A stretch of 64,000 nucleotides of DNA from Methylobacterium sp. J-077 (GCF_022829365.1 NZ_JAKSYJ010000258.1:1-64000); one strand, 5' to 3'. Shown: positions 15,935-25,245, counted from the first letter of the stretch. Notes: a model not told the origin generated them from the letters alone. Numbers and translations: made by a program.

Positions 15935-18598
15935 GTGATCGAAGGTCTCGTCGCGTTCTCGGTGCGGTATCGGTGGATCGTGATCGCCCTGATGGCGTTC
16001 GTCACGGTCGCGAGCCTCGGAGTCGCGGCGCATCTGTTCCGCATCAACACCGATGTGGAGCGGCTGATCGACCCGAAGGAGCCCTGGCGCCAGGACGAGA
16101 TCAATTTCGAGACGGCGTTCCCGCAGCGCGGCAACACCATCGTGGCGGTCATCAACGGCGAGACGCCCGAGGAGACCGAGGAGGCGGCCGCCAACCTGGC
16201 CAAGGCGCTGACCGCCCACAAGAACCTGATCGAAACCGTCTACCGGCCCGATGGCGGCCCGTTCTTCGACAAGAACGGCCTGCTGCTGATGCCCCAGGCC
16301 CAGCTCGACAAGACGCTGGAAGAACTTACTCAGCAGCAGGGCCTGCTCGGGCCGCTGGCCGCCGACCCGTCCTTGCGCGGCGTGATGCGGGTGCTGTCGC
16401 TCGGCGCACGCGGCGTGAAGTCCGGCGACGCCAAGCTCGAAGACCTCGAGAAGCCCATGGGGCAGATCGATTCCACCCTGCAGAAGGTGCTGGCCGGCAA
16501 GCCCGCGCGGATGTCCTGGCAGGAATTGCTGGCCAACGGCGAGAGCAGCGTCACGGACAAGATGAAGTTTGTGATGATCCAGCCGGTGCTGGACTTCAAC
16601 GCCCTGGAGCCGGGCTATCAGGCGACCAAGCTGATCCGCAACGTCGCCCAGGACCTCAAGATCGATTCCGAGCACGGTTTGCGCATGCGGCTGACTGGCA
16701 CGGTCGCAGTGGCGGACGAGGAATTCGCGACCCTTTCGGAGGATGCCGGTCTCAACAACAGCATCATCGTCGGCGCGATCGTGCTGTTCCTGTGGCTGGC
16801 GCTGCGCTCCGGCAAGCTGGTCGGCGCGGTGCTGATCACCACCTTCGCGGGCCTCATCGTCACGGCCGCCCTCGGCCTGATCATGGTCAAGGAGCTGAAC
16901 CCGATCTCCGTGGCCTTCGCGGCCCTGTTCGTCGGGCTCGGCATCGATTTCGGCATCCAGTTCTCCGTGCGCTACCGGGCGGACCGCTACGAGCAGCCGA
17001 CCCTCCAGAGCGCGATCCGGGCCGCCGCCCGCGGGGTCGGCTGGTCCCTGACGCTGGCCGCCGTGTCCCTGGTGGCCGGTTTCTTCGCGTTCCTGCCCAC
17101 CGCCTTCCGGGGCGTCTCGGAGCTCGGCCTGATCGCCGGCGTCGGCATGGTCGTGGCCTTCCTGTTCGCTCTGACCCTGCTGCCGGCCCTGATCGCGGTG
17201 TTCAAGCCCAAGGGCGAGAAGGAAGCGGTGCAGACCGCGTGGCTGGTCGGTGTCGATCCGTGGATCATCCGCCACCGCAAGCCGATCCTGATCGCGGTCG
17301 GGCTTGTGACCCTGGCCGGGGCGCCGCTGCTGTGGCACCTGCCGTTCGATTCCAACCCGATGCACCTGCGCAGCACGAAGACGGAATCGATCGCCACCTA
17401 TCTCGACCTGATCAAGAACCCCGAGACCAGCCCGAACCTGATCGACGTGCTGGCCCCCAGTGTCGACGCGGTTCCGGCCCTGTCGAAGACCCTGGCGGCG
17501 CTGCCGGTGACCGCCACAGTCAACAGCATCGACACGTTTGTGCCGCGGGACCAAGACAAGAAGCTCGCGGCGATCGCCGATACGGCGCAGCTCCTCGATC
17601 CGGTACTCAATCCCGGCCGCAAGCCGCCGCCGCCGACCGATGCCGAGAACGTCAAGGCGCTCAAGGATGCCGCCACGGCGCTGAACGGCGTCGCAGGCGA
17701 CGGCAAAGACGCCGCGGGCGCGCAGACCGCCAAGCAGCTCGCCGGGACGCTGGACAAGCTCGCCGGCGGGCCGGTGCAGCTGCGCGAGGCGGCTTCGGTC
17801 GCCCTGACCAAGGATCTCGTGCCGCTGCTGCAGCGCCTGCGCGATCTGCTCCACCCGGAAAAGATCACGCTGGACAACCTGCCACCGCAGCTGAAGGCCG
17901 ATTGGGTCGCGGCGGACGGGCGCGCCCGCATCGAGGTCCATCCCAAGGGCAATTCGAACGACGACGAGGTGCTGCGTACTTTCTCGGACGAGGTTCTGAA
18001 GGTCGCGCCCCACGCAACCGGTGCGCCGGTTGCCACGACGCAATCGACCTACACGATCCTGGGCGCCTTCGTGCAGGCGGCCGTGACCGCCTTCGTGCTG
18101 ATCTTCGTCATCCTGTCGGTGGCCCTGCGCAAGCCCTGGGACGTGGCGATGACGCTGGGCCCGCTGGTCATCGCGACCCTGTGGACGCTCATGGCCCTGC
18201 GGATCATCGGCATGCCGCTGAACTTCGCCAACATCATCGCTCTGCCGCTGATGCTCGCGGTCGGCGTCGCGTTCCACATCTACTACGTGATCGCCTGGCG
18301 GGCTGGCGTCACCGATATGCTGGCCTCGAGCCTGACCCGGGCGATCTTCTTCTCGGCGCTGACCACCGGCAGCGCCTTCGGCTCCCTGGTCCTGTCGAGC
18401 CACCCGGGCACAGCCAGCATGGGCAAGCTGCTGGCGCTGTCGCTGTTCTTCACCTTGATCGCGGCGTTCTTCGTGGTGCCGGCGACGCTGGGTGAGCCAC
18501 CCGCGCAGGGCGACGACGACCGCCCGGAGGGTGAGAAGGCCGCCGCGGCCGCGCTACGGAAGAGCCACGCCCTCCCGGAGCCGGTGCCGGCCAAGTAG
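15935..18598 (+). CDS. hpnN: hopanoid transporter of the RND superfamily
   Basis: An inner-membrane RND-type exporter of about 887 residues, needed in other bacteria for moving hopanoids to the outer membrane. It has two similar halves. Each starts with one membrane helix (VRYRWIVIALMAFVTVASLG; IIRHRKPILIAVGLVTLAG), followed by a large periplasmic loop and five helices with MMPL/sterol-sensing-like features such as GLGIDFGIQFSVRYR and AVGVAFHIYYVIAWR. The periplasmic loop of the second half is alanine/lysine-rich. The GTG at 15935 is chosen because it starts the conserved IEGLVAFSVRYRW; a GTG at 15929 is possible, and AGGCAGGG precedes both. Confidence 0.95.
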   Translation: MIEGLVAFSVRYRWIVIALMAFVTVASLGVAAHLFRINTDVERLIDPKEPWRQDEINFETAFPQRGNTIVAVINGETPEETEEAAANLAKALTAHKNLIETVYRPDGGPFFDKNGLLLMPQAQLDKTLEELTQQQGLLGPLAADPSLRGVMRVLSLGARGVKSGDAKLEDLEKPMGQIDSTLQKVLAGKPARMSWQELLANGESSVTDKMKFVMIQPVLDFNALEPGYQATKLIRNVAQDLKIDSEHGLRMRLTGTVAVADEEFATLSEDAGLNNSIIVGAIVLFLWLALRSGKLVGAVLITTFAGLIVTAALGLIMVKELNPISVAFAALFVGLGIDFGIQFSVRYRADRYEQPTLQSAIRAAARGVGWSLTLAAVSLVAGFFAFLPTAFRGVSELGLIAGVGMVVAFLFALTLLPALIAVFKPKGEKEAVQTAWLVGVDPWIIRHRKPILIAVGLVTLAGAPLLWHLPFDSNPMHLRSTKTESIATYLDLIKNPETSPNLIDVLAPSVDAVPALSKTLAALPVTATVNSIDTFVPRDQDKKLAAIADTAQLLDPVLNPGRKPPPPTDAENVKALKDAATALNGVAGDGKDAAGAQTAKQLAGTLDKLAGGPVQLREAASVALTKDLVPLLQRLRDLLHPEKITLDNLPPQLKADWVAADGRARIEVHPKGNSNDDEVLRTFSDEVLKVAPHATGAPVATTQSTYTILGAFVQAAVTAFVLIFVILSVALRKPWDVAMTLGPLVIATLWTLMALRIIGMPLNFANIIALPLMLAVGVAFHIYYVIAWRAGVTDMLASSLTRAIFFSALTTGSAFGSLVLSSHPGTASMGKLLALSLFFTLIAAFFVVPATLGEPPAQGDDDRPEGEKAAAAALRKSHALPEPVPAK

Positions 18599-18613
18599 AG
18601 TGTCCCGGCCCCT

Positions 18614-19489
18614 TCAGAGGACCTTCTCGAAGAAGTGGTCGGGGTAGGGATCGTCGTTGAAGCGATCGATCTCGACCCAGCCCGCCTTGCGGTAGAGCGC
18701 CAGGGCCTCCGGGAGGGCGCTGTTGGTGTCGAGGCGCAGCACCGCGATCGACAGGTCGCGGGCGGCGGCCTCGACGGCCTCCATCAGTTGACGGGCCAGC
18801 CCGAAGCCCCGGGCGGCGGGGTCGATCCAGAGCCGCTTGATCTCGGCGACCGGTCCGCCGCGGCCCTTCAGGCCAACGCATCCCACCGGCAAGCCGTCCG
18901 CCGTAGCGAGCAGGAACGCGCCGCGCGGCCGGATCATGGCCTGCGCCTCCGGATCGCGAGACAGCTTGACGTCGAACCCGGTCTTCAGCCGGCGCGCGAG
19001 CTCGGCGTAATACGCCTGCAGGCAGGTGCGGGCGGCCTCGCTGCGCGGATCGACCTCCTCGATCGCGAACCGGTCGCGACCGAGGGTCAGGGCGACCAGA
19101 TCCATCGCGCGCAGGAGCTCCTCGGCCCGCGGCGCCCGGGCCAACAGCGCGGAGGCGCGCGCGTCGGACAAGTCCTCGTAGGCCGCATACTCCCGCTGCC
19201 CGGCCTCGGTCAGTCGTGCGACCCGGCGGCGGGCATCGTCCGGATGTGGCTCGGTTGTGAGCAGGCCCTCGTCTTCGAGGCTGCGCAGCAGGCGGCTCAT
19301 CAGTCCGGAATCGAGGTCGAGATAGGCCCGGATCTCGGCCACGTCCGTGCGCCCCGCGCCGATCGCGTTCACCACGCGGGCCGCGCCGAGGGGTCGGCCC
19401 CGGCCGAGGAACGAGGTGTCGAGGGCGCCGACCTCCGCGGTGACGGCACGGGCGAAGCGGCGGAAGCGGGCGATGGAATCAGACATCAT
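18614..19489 (-). CDS. MarR-type regulator fused to a GNAT acetyltransferase
   Basis: 291 residues. The first 140 are a winged-helix MarR domain (GRTDVAEIRAYLDLDSGLMSRLLRSLEDEGLL, then DARRRVARLTEAGQ wing). The last 140 are a GNAT domain with the acetyl-CoA loop ARGFGLARQLM and a KRLWIDP beta strand. Such fusions occur widely; the ligand or acetyl acceptor is unknown. The gene lies downstream of hpnK on the same strand, but the palindrome at its start suggests its own promoter and self-repression. Either the ATG at 19489 or the next codon at 19486 may be used. No direct hopanoid role is evident. Confidence 0.88.
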   Translation of the reverse strand: MMSDSIARFRRFARAVTAEVGALDTSFLGRGRPLGAARVVNAIGAGRTDVAEIRAYLDLDSGLMSRLLRSLEDEGLLTTEPHPDDARRRVARLTEAGQREYAAYEDLSDARASALLARAPRAEELLRAMDLVALTLGRDRFAIEEVDPRSEAARTCLQAYYAELARRLKTGFDVKLSRDPEAQAMIRPRGAFLLATADGLPVGCVGLKGRGGPVAEIKRLWIDPAARGFGLARQLMEAVEAAARDLSIAVLRLDTNSALPEALALYRKAGWVEIDRFNDDPYPDHFFEKVL

Positions 19490-19516
19490 AATAGCTGACT
19501 TTAGTCAGGCATTATG
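19487..19516. promoter_or_regulatory. 30-bp near-perfect palindrome over the MarR-GNAT start (probable operator)
   Basis: CATAAT-AG-CTGACT-TT-AGTCAG-GC-ATTATG: 12 of 14 outer and inner arm positions pair, with mismatches only at the two AG/GC bases. It covers the start codon of the MarR-GNAT gene. MarR dimers bind such palindromes, so autoregulation is the natural reading (inference). Confidence 0.7.
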
Positions 19517-19552
19517 AGCGGTCAATCACAGGCGCCGAACCAGGCTCGGCCC

Positions 19553-20395
19553 CTAACCCGAAAAGTCGGAAAACCCACCCCTGACCGCGCCCGACGCATC
19601 GGCAGCTGCCCGGGAGGCCGGGGCAATCAGCGCGTCGCGCTCGGCGGCGTAGAGGTAGCCCGGCGCCTCGCCGGGGAACTCGCCGGCGGTGGCGGGGTGG
19701 GTGTAGAGCTCGGTCAGACCGTCCGGGAGCTGGGCGAGCAGCGCCGCCACCCGCGGTGGGGTCATCGCGCCGGACCAGGCGAGGCCGAGGGTCCGGTCGG
19801 GGATCAGCAGGCCGGCCTGGCGAGCGCGCACGGCGAGCAGGGCCGCCCACGGGGCGATGTCGAGGGCCGGCCGGGGCCGGGCGCTGGGTTCGGCCCGGCG
19901 AAGCAGATCGCGGGGCTCGCGAGGCACCCGGATCGCCTGCATGCCGTAGCCGCGCCCGATGCGCAGCACCGCGCCGGCGATCAGCGGGTGGACGTGGAAG
20001 TGCTTGTGGGCGTTGACGTGATCGAGGGGCAGGCCGGTCGCCCGATAGGCCTCGAACTGGGCCTCGATCTCCGCGGCGAGCTGACGCCGGGCAGCGGGCT
20101 TGCGGGCGAGGTCGAGGCCGACCCGAGCCATGTCGGCGCGCATCAGGCCGGCGGCGTCGGTCAGGTCGGGCAATTGCGCCGCCGGCAGGGTCGGCCAGGC
20201 TTCCACCAGCACGAGGTGGAGGCCGACCCGAAGGGACGGCATCCGCTTCGCCCGGGCCACGGCGTCGGCGGCGGCCGGCGCCGAGACCATCAGGCTCGCC
20301 GCGGTGAGGATCCCCTCCCGGTGGGCCTGCTCGACGGCCTCGTTGACCTCAAGGCTCAGCCCGAAATCATCCGCGGTGACGACCAGACGCTTCAC
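19553..20395 (-). CDS. hpnK: hopanoid biosynthesis deacetylase
   Basis: A ChbG/YdjC-fold deacetylase of 280 residues. It removes the acetyl group from N-acetylglucosaminyl-bacteriohopanetetrol to give the glucosaminyl form. The metal site is visible: TADDFGLS (Asp9, Asp10) and HVNAHKHFHVHP, with the late catalytic HPA. The start is a GTG at 20395. It is the fifth gene in the hpnL-hpnM-hpnI-hpnJ-hpnK series, separated from hpnJ by 121 bases filled with four hairpins, which may reduce its expression relative to hpnJ. Confidence 0.95.
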   Translation of the reverse strand: MKRLVVTADDFGLSLEVNEAVEQAHREGILTAASLMVSAPAAADAVARAKRMPSLRVGLHLVLVEAWPTLPAAQLPDLTDAAGLMRADMARVGLDLARKPAARRQLAAEIEAQFEAYRATGLPLDHVNAHKHFHVHPLIAGAVLRIGRGYGMQAIRVPREPRDLLRRAEPSARPRPALDIAPWAALLAVRARQAGLLIPDRTLGLAWSGAMTPPRVAALLAQLPDGLTELYTHPATAGEFPGEAPGYLYAAERDALIAPASRAAADASGAVRGGFSDFSG

Positions 20396-20415
20396 GGGGA
20401 CCTCGTAAGGGGTGT

Positions 20416-20506
20416 CGAGAGGGCAAGCCCTCTCGCGGGTCCAGGGCGGAGCCCTGGAAGAGGTGCGGGGCTCCGCCCCGCTCCCCGCCGGGGCCGCAGG
20501 CCCCGG
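20416..20506. repeat. array of four perfect GC hairpins between hpnJ and hpnK
   Basis: In 91 bases: CGAGAGGGC/GCCCTCTCG (20416-20435), TCCAGGGC/GCCCTGGA with GGA loop (20440-20458), GCGGGGC/GCCCCGC with TCC loop (20465-20481) and CCGGGGCC/GGCCCCGG with GCA loop (20488-20506). No T-tract follows on the minus strand, so these are not ordinary terminators. They may stabilise the hpnLMIJ message or attenuate hpnK. The core resembles the segment after rplS. Confidence 0.75.
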
Positions 20507-20516
20507 ACCCCTGTTT

Positions 20517-21950
20517 TTACGCCGCCTTGGCGGTGCCCTGGCGCTCCTTGAGGAAGCGGTAGAACTCCACGCCCTCGCGCAGGCGGCGCTTCATCATGTC
20601 GGGGGAGCGCACCATCTCGCCGACGATCGAGGCGATCTTCGGAGCGCGGAAGTAGAACTTCTTGTAGAACTCCTCCACCGACGTGAAGATCTCGGTGTGC
20701 GAGAGGTGCGGGTAGTGCAGCGGCGCGACCTGCACGCCGTTCTCGTCGACCAGCTCGGCGTTCTCGATGTCGAGCCAGCCGTTCTCCACCGCCTGCTTGT
20801 ACAGGAAGGTGCCCGGGTAGGGCGCGGCCAGCGAGACCTGGATCGTGTGCGGGTTGATCCGCTTGGCGAAGGCAATCGTCTCCTGGATCGTCTCCCTGGT
20901 CTCGCCCGGCAGACCGAGGATGAAGGTGCCGTGGATGGCGATGCCCAGCTCGTGGCAATCCTGGGTGAACTTTTCCGCGACCTCGACGCGCATGCCCTTC
21001 TTGATGTTGTGCAGGATCGTCTGGTTGCCGGACTCGTAGCCGACGAGCAGCAGGCGCAGGCCGTTCTCCTTCAGCACCTTCAGGGTCTCGCGGGGCACGT
21101 TCGCCTTGGCGTTGCACGACCAGGTCACGCCGAGCTTGCCCAGTTCGCGGGCGATCTCCTCCGCACGCGGCAGGTTGTCGGTGAAGGTGTCGTCGTCGAA
21201 GAAGAACTCCTTGGTCTGGGGGAACTCCTTCAGGCAGTACTTGATCTCCTCGATCACGTGGGCGACCGAGCGGGTGCGGTAGGTGTGCCCGCCGACCGTC
21301 TGCGGCCACAGGCAGAAGGTGCAGCGGCTCTTGCAGCCCCGGCCGGAGTAGAACGAGATGTAGGGGTGCTTCAGGTAGCCGATGAAGTACTTCTCCATCT
21401 CCAGGTCGCGCTTGTAGACGCTGGTGACGAAGGGCAGCTGGTCCATGTCGGTCATGATCTCGCGGTCCTCGTTATGGACCACGACGCCGTTCGCATCGCG
21501 ATAGGACAGGCCCTTGATCTGGGCCATCGGGACGCCGTCGGCGACTTCCTTGACGGTGAAGTCGAACTCGTTGCGGGCGCAGAAATCCACCACCGGGGCC
21601 TGGGCCATGGCGCCGGCGGCGTCGACCGCGACCTTGGCGCCGATCAGGCCGGCGATGAGCTTCGGGTTCGCGGCCTTCAGCGCCTCGATCGTCTTCACGT
21701 CGGACTTGAACGACGGCACCGAGGTATGGAGCACGACGAGGTCGAAGTCGTTGGCCTGGGCCACGATTTCGGGGAGCTTGATGTTGTGCGGGGGTGCGTC
21801 GATCAGCTTCGAGTTCGGCACCAGGGCGGCCGGCTGGGCTAGCCAGGTCGGGTACCAGAACGACTTGATCTCGCGCTTGGCCTGGTAACGGGAGCCGGCG
21901 CCACCGTCGAAACCGTCGAAGGTGGGGGCCTGGAGGAAGAGCGTGCGCAT
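20517..21950 (-). CDS. hpnJ: hopanoid cyclitol ether synthase, B12-binding-type radical SAM protein
   Basis: 477 residues. The N-terminal 150 residues form a Rossmann/B12-binding-like domain (FLQAPTFDGFDGG). The radical SAM cluster is C206-x3-C210-x2-C213 (GRGCKSRCTFC), followed by a TIM-barrel with FFFDDDTFT and GYESGNQ motifs. Known: HpnJ contracts the glucosamine ring of glucosaminyl-bacteriohopanetetrol to the five-membered cyclitol ether. The start is the ATG at 21950, matching the family N-terminus (MRTLFLQAPT); an upstream in-frame ATG at 22010 would overlap hpnI. It lies 56 bases downstream of hpnI. Confidence 0.96.
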   Translation of the reverse strand: MRTLFLQAPTFDGFDGGAGSRYQAKREIKSFWYPTWLAQPAALVPNSKLIDAPPHNIKLPEIVAQANDFDLVVLHTSVPSFKSDVKTIEALKAANPKLIAGLIGAKVAVDAAGAMAQAPVVDFCARNEFDFTVKEVADGVPMAQIKGLSYRDANGVVVHNEDREIMTDMDQLPFVTSVYKRDLEMEKYFIGYLKHPYISFYSGRGCKSRCTFCLWPQTVGGHTYRTRSVAHVIEEIKYCLKEFPQTKEFFFDDDTFTDNLPRAEEIARELGKLGVTWSCNAKANVPRETLKVLKENGLRLLLVGYESGNQTILHNIKKGMRVEVAEKFTQDCHELGIAIHGTFILGLPGETRETIQETIAFAKRINPHTIQVSLAAPYPGTFLYKQAVENGWLDIENAELVDENGVQVAPLHYPHLSHTEIFTSVEEFYKKFYFRAPKIASIVGEMVRSPDMMKRRLREGVEFYRFLKERQGTAKAA

Positions 21951-22006
21951 GGGGTTCAAGGCCTCAGGGCGTTGCCGGGGGAGGGGTGAGAAAGCGGGGG
22001 CCGCGT

Positions 22007-23215
22007 TCAACGTGTGGGTGCGCCAGCGTCGCGGCCGAGTTCGGCGTCCGGGATCAGAGTACCGTCCGCAACCACGTGATAATCATGACCTTTCCATGTC
22101 ACCGCCCCCGACACGAAGGCCCAGGAGAAGTTCAGGAAGGAGAGGATGTCGCGGATCGGCAACAGTCCGTAGGGGTGCGGGGCGAGGCCGAACGCCCGCT
22201 CCAGCTGTCGGCACAGGAGGATCCGGCCGGCCAGAGCGAGGCCCGCCACCACCAGGGCGCCGGTGCCGGCACCGGGCAGGAGCGCGCCGACCAGGGCCAG
22301 CGGGAAGGCGTGGGTGACGATCGAGCCGGCATAGCCGGCCGGATCGACGTTGCGGATGGTCCGGTTCCAGCGCAGCTCGTGCCGCCACAGGCCGGAGAGC
22401 TCGGTATCGACGCTGGTATGACCGATGGTGAAGCTCGGGATCGCCACCCGGCCGCCGAGGCTGCGGAGCGCGGCGCCGATCGCGTAATCATCGGCTAGAT
22501 CGTTGCGGAAACTGCGGAAGCCGCCGACCGCGTCGAGGCTCGCCCGGGTGAACGCGATGGTCGAGCCGAAGCACGGCTTGGCTAGGCCGAGACTCAGGCC
22601 CATCACCACGTTGGGCAGGAACTGCGCGTCGATCGCCAGCGCCGAGAGCTGGTCGTAGAGGCCCCTGAAGGCCGGGACGCCGTGATACAGGCAGGTGACG
22701 CCGGAGACGCCCTCCTGCGACAGCTCGGCGACCAACCGCTCCAGGTAGTCGGGCCGCACTACCATGTCGCTGTCGGCCAGAACGATCACATCGTGGGCGA
22801 TCCGCTCGGCCATATTGATCAGGTTCGAGACCTTGCGGTTCGAGCCGTGCTGGCGCCCGTCGATCACGAGGTCGATGCGGGCGGCCGGGTAGGCCTGCTG
22901 CAGCCGCTCGACGACCCCGATGGCCGGGTCGGCGGCTTTCTGGACACCGAACACGACCTGAACCTCGCCGGCGTAATCCTGGCGCAGCACGGACTCGAGA
23001 TTGTCGTACAGGTTGGGTTCCAGGCCGCAGAGCGGCTTGAGCACCGTCACGGACGGCCGGGGCGCCTCCGGAGGCAGCGCCGGCACAGGCCGGGCAGCGA
23101 AGCGGCCGGCGCAATAGGCAGCGGCCAACGCATAGAGACAGCCCGCCGCCGCCAGGAGAAGGCAGAACAGCGAGAGCCACGACGATACGGTGAGCGCCAG
23201 TGAGGTGAGATCCAT
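22007..23215 (-). CDS. hpnI: hopanoid glycosyltransferase (GT2/ceramide-glucosyltransferase-like)
   Basis: 402 residues. One N-terminal membrane helix is followed by a GT2 domain and two or three C-terminal helices. Catalytic motifs: VLKPLCGLEPNL, VIVLADSDMVV (Asp148/Asp150), DLADDYAIG and HELRWNRTIR (the Q/R-x-x-R-W-type motif). Known: HpnI attaches N-acetylglucosamine to bacteriohopanetetrol, creating the substrate of HpnK and HpnJ. The active site faces the cytoplasm at the inner membrane. The start is an ATG at 23215, 102 bases after hpnM. Confidence 0.96.
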   Translation of the reverse strand: MDLTSLALTVSSWLSLFCLLLAAAGCLYALAAAYCAGRFAARPVPALPPEAPRPSVTVLKPLCGLEPNLYDNLESVLRQDYAGEVQVVFGVQKAADPAIGVVERLQQAYPAARIDLVIDGRQHGSNRKVSNLINMAERIAHDVIVLADSDMVVRPDYLERLVAELSQEGVSGVTCLYHGVPAFRGLYDQLSALAIDAQFLPNVVMGLSLGLAKPCFGSTIAFTRASLDAVGGFRSFRNDLADDYAIGAALRSLGGRVAIPSFTIGHTSVDTELSGLWRHELRWNRTIRNVDPAGYAGSIVTHAFPLALVGALLPGAGTGALVVAGLALAGRILLCRQLERAFGLAPHPYGLLPIRDILSFLNFSWAFVSGAVTWKGHDYHVVADGTLIPDAELGRDAGAPTR

Positions 23216-23317
23216 CCGGTCGGGTCCGTGCGGTCGTCCGGCCGCCTCAGGCGGCGATGGCCGCGTGCGGCCCTGTCAGGGCGGCAGGCACGGCTGCTAT
23301 CTTCACGGCGTCTTGAG

Positions 23318-23932
23318 TCACGGCGTCGGTTTTGCGGCGAGCATGCCGTCGGCGCGCTGGCGGAGGAATTTTACCACCGCGTCTGCGCCTCCGGATTTCA
23401 GGGGCGCCGACAAAGCGTTGCGCTGGGCGGCGATCTCGCTCACGTCGCCGTTGAGCAGAACGTCTTGAATGCGGTTGCCGGCATTGACTACGAAGTCGAC
23501 CGCGGAATCGTCGCCGTCGGCCGCGGTGACGCGGGTCGGCACCACGCGCTGGCTGCCGCGCTCCTCGACCTTCGGGGTCACCTCGAACTTGCCGCCGGCC
23601 GCCCGGGCCAGGCGATTGGCGTAGGTGACCGTCAGGCTGCGCTTGAACGCATCGGTGACCGCCTCCTGCTGCTCCGGGGTGAAGCTCGACCATTTCGAGC
23701 CGACCGCGACGCGGGCCATGGCCGGGAAATCGAAGGCCTTCTCCAGCGCCGGCCCGATGGCCGCGACCCGGGCGGACAGTGGGCTCGGGCCGTCCTTCAA
23801 GGCGGCGGTGAACGCGGCGTAGAGGTCGCGCACGGTCTGCACTGCGGGATCGTCCGCGGCCCAGGCGGAGACCGGGGCGAGGAGGGGAGCGGCCAGCAGG
23901 GCGACGGCCGCGAGCCGACGGGTCAGGCGCAC
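23318..23932 (-). CDS. hpnM: hopanoid-associated MlaC/Ttg2D-like periplasmic protein
   Basis: 204 residues. A signal peptide ends APVSAWA before ADDP, followed by an MlaC-type lipid-binding fold (VQTVRDLYAAFTAAL, FDFPAMARVAVGSKW, RNRIQDV-like NAGNRIQDVLLNG). The family carries lipids between membranes; HpnM is the hopanoid-cluster version and probably serves hopanoid delivery. The GTG start at 23932 lies inside the end of hpnL (10-base overlap) with GAGGAG about eight bases upstream, so it is translationally coupled to hpnL. Confidence 0.93.
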   Translation of the reverse strand: MRLTRRLAAVALLAAPLLAPVSAWAADDPAVQTVRDLYAAFTAALKDGPSPLSARVAAIGPALEKAFDFPAMARVAVGSKWSSFTPEQQEAVTDAFKRSLTVTYANRLARAAGGKFEVTPKVEERGSQRVVPTRVTAADGDDSAVDFVVNAGNRIQDVLLNGDVSEIAAQRNALSAPLKSGGADAVVKFLRQRADGMLAAKPTP

Positions 23933-25035
23933 TTCTTGAACTCCTCGCCGTCGCCGATCCGCGCGCCCATCCGAGGCGGGGCGTAGCTGTAGAACGGCCC
24001 AAGCGTCGCCGGCTGCGGAACCATCTTGGCGGTGCGGCCGATGCCGGCTTCCGGCTCGCGCTCGGCCTCCGCGGCGGTCTCGGCCGTGAGCTTGGCCTCG
24101 ATCCGGTGCCAGAGCAGGAGGCTCGGGATCCCGACCCCCAGGTCGGCGAAGCGCTTGACCAGCGACAGGGCCAGCGCCGCCTCGGCGGGAATGTTAAAGA
24201 GGCTGCAGAGGGCGATCAGCCCCCCCTCTTGAGCACCCAGCGCGCCCGGCACCGCGAAGGCCGCACCGCGGACCGCCTGGGCGAGGCTCTCGATCACCAG
24301 GGCCTGCGCGAAATCGACCGGGTAGCCCATGAAATGCAGGCACACATAGACTTCCAGCGTGCCGATGACCCAGCCAGCCAGGTGGATCACCAGCGCCGAA
24401 GCGAAACGGCCGTGGTTGCCGTACATCCGGCGCAGGCTGTCGTAGAGCTGATCGATGGCACCGAAGGCGCGCCACTCACGGCCCGAGGCGAAGCGACTCA
24501 TCAGCCCCTGGATGATCCGGTGCCCAGCCCGCCGCTGGATCAGGTAGAACGCGCCCAGCGCCGGAACCGCCACGGCCAGCCCGCACGCGACCGTCCGGGC
24601 GATCGGCCCGTCGCCGGCGATCAGGACCAATAGGCCAAGGCCGATCACCGTGAACAGGAGCTGCGTCAGCGCCTGCGTCATCAGGTCCACGAACATGCTG
24701 GCCCCGGCCAGGGCGCCCGGGACGCCGCGCTTGGCCATCAGCCGCGCGCCGACGAAGTCGCCACCCACAGTGGCCACCGGCAGAAGCGTATTGATTCCCT
24801 CACGGACGAACCGCAGCGACACGCAGTCGACCAATCTGGCCGCGCCCGCCGGGAACACCACGTACCAGCCGAGTCCCGCCCAGGCGACGGCCGCGACGCG
24901 GGCCGCCACGACAAGGGCGGCGCCCCAGCCGGCGCTCACGACGGCGGCCGACACGTCCTCCAGGCCGGAGGAAATGAACAGGCCGACGACCGTGCAGAGA
25001 CCGGCGATCGAGGCCAAGGTCGTCAGGCGCTTCAT
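23923..25035 (-). CDS. hpnL: hopanoid-associated integral membrane protein (UPF0104/AglD-like)
   Basis: 370 residues with about eight membrane segments and the conserved LPVATVGGDFVGARLM and PGALGAQEGG motifs of the lysylphosphatidylglycerol-synthase/flippase-like (UPF0104) group. HpnL occurs only in organisms with extended hopanoids; its exact step is not established, and transport of side-chain intermediates is one proposal. It is the first gene of the hpnLMIJK unit. Its 210-base upstream region is shared with the amidinotransferase gene on the other strand. Confidence 0.93.
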   Translation of the reverse strand: MKRLTTLASIAGLCTVVGLFISSGLEDVSAAVVSAGWGAALVVAARVAAVAWAGLGWYVVFPAGAARLVDCVSLRFVREGINTLLPVATVGGDFVGARLMAKRGVPGALAGASMFVDLMTQALTQLLFTVIGLGLLVLIAGDGPIARTVACGLAVAVPALGAFYLIQRRAGHRIIQGLMSRFASGREWRAFGAIDQLYDSLRRMYGNHGRFASALVIHLAGWVIGTLEVYVCLHFMGYPVDFAQALVIESLAQAVRGAAFAVPGALGAQEGGLIALCSLFNIPAEAALALSLVKRFADLGVGIPSLLLWHRIEAKLTAETAAEAEREPEAGIGRTAKMVPQPATLGPFYSYAPPRMGARIGDGEEFKKCA

Positions 25036-25245
25036 AATGGTCTTTCAAGCTCGCAAATGGCTTGATGCGGGAAATCGGTCACGGTCGCGGCAGAAATAGG
25101 TCCGGGCGACCAGGAACGTTTCTGCCACGTTGCAGCACGGATTACCGGTGTCTATCACCCGTTTGACACACCGGGAGCCAAAGCGGTGGCCGGGCCGAGG
25201 AGCCCGCGCAGAAGACCGCGGCACGTCGCAGAAGGGGCACACGTC

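Noticed and set aside
15680..18403. A very long minus-strand reading frame (over 900 codons) opposite hpnN
   Set aside because: Antisense shadow of a high-GC gene: composition is Arg/Gln/His-rich with no domain, and hpnN on the plus strand is convincing.
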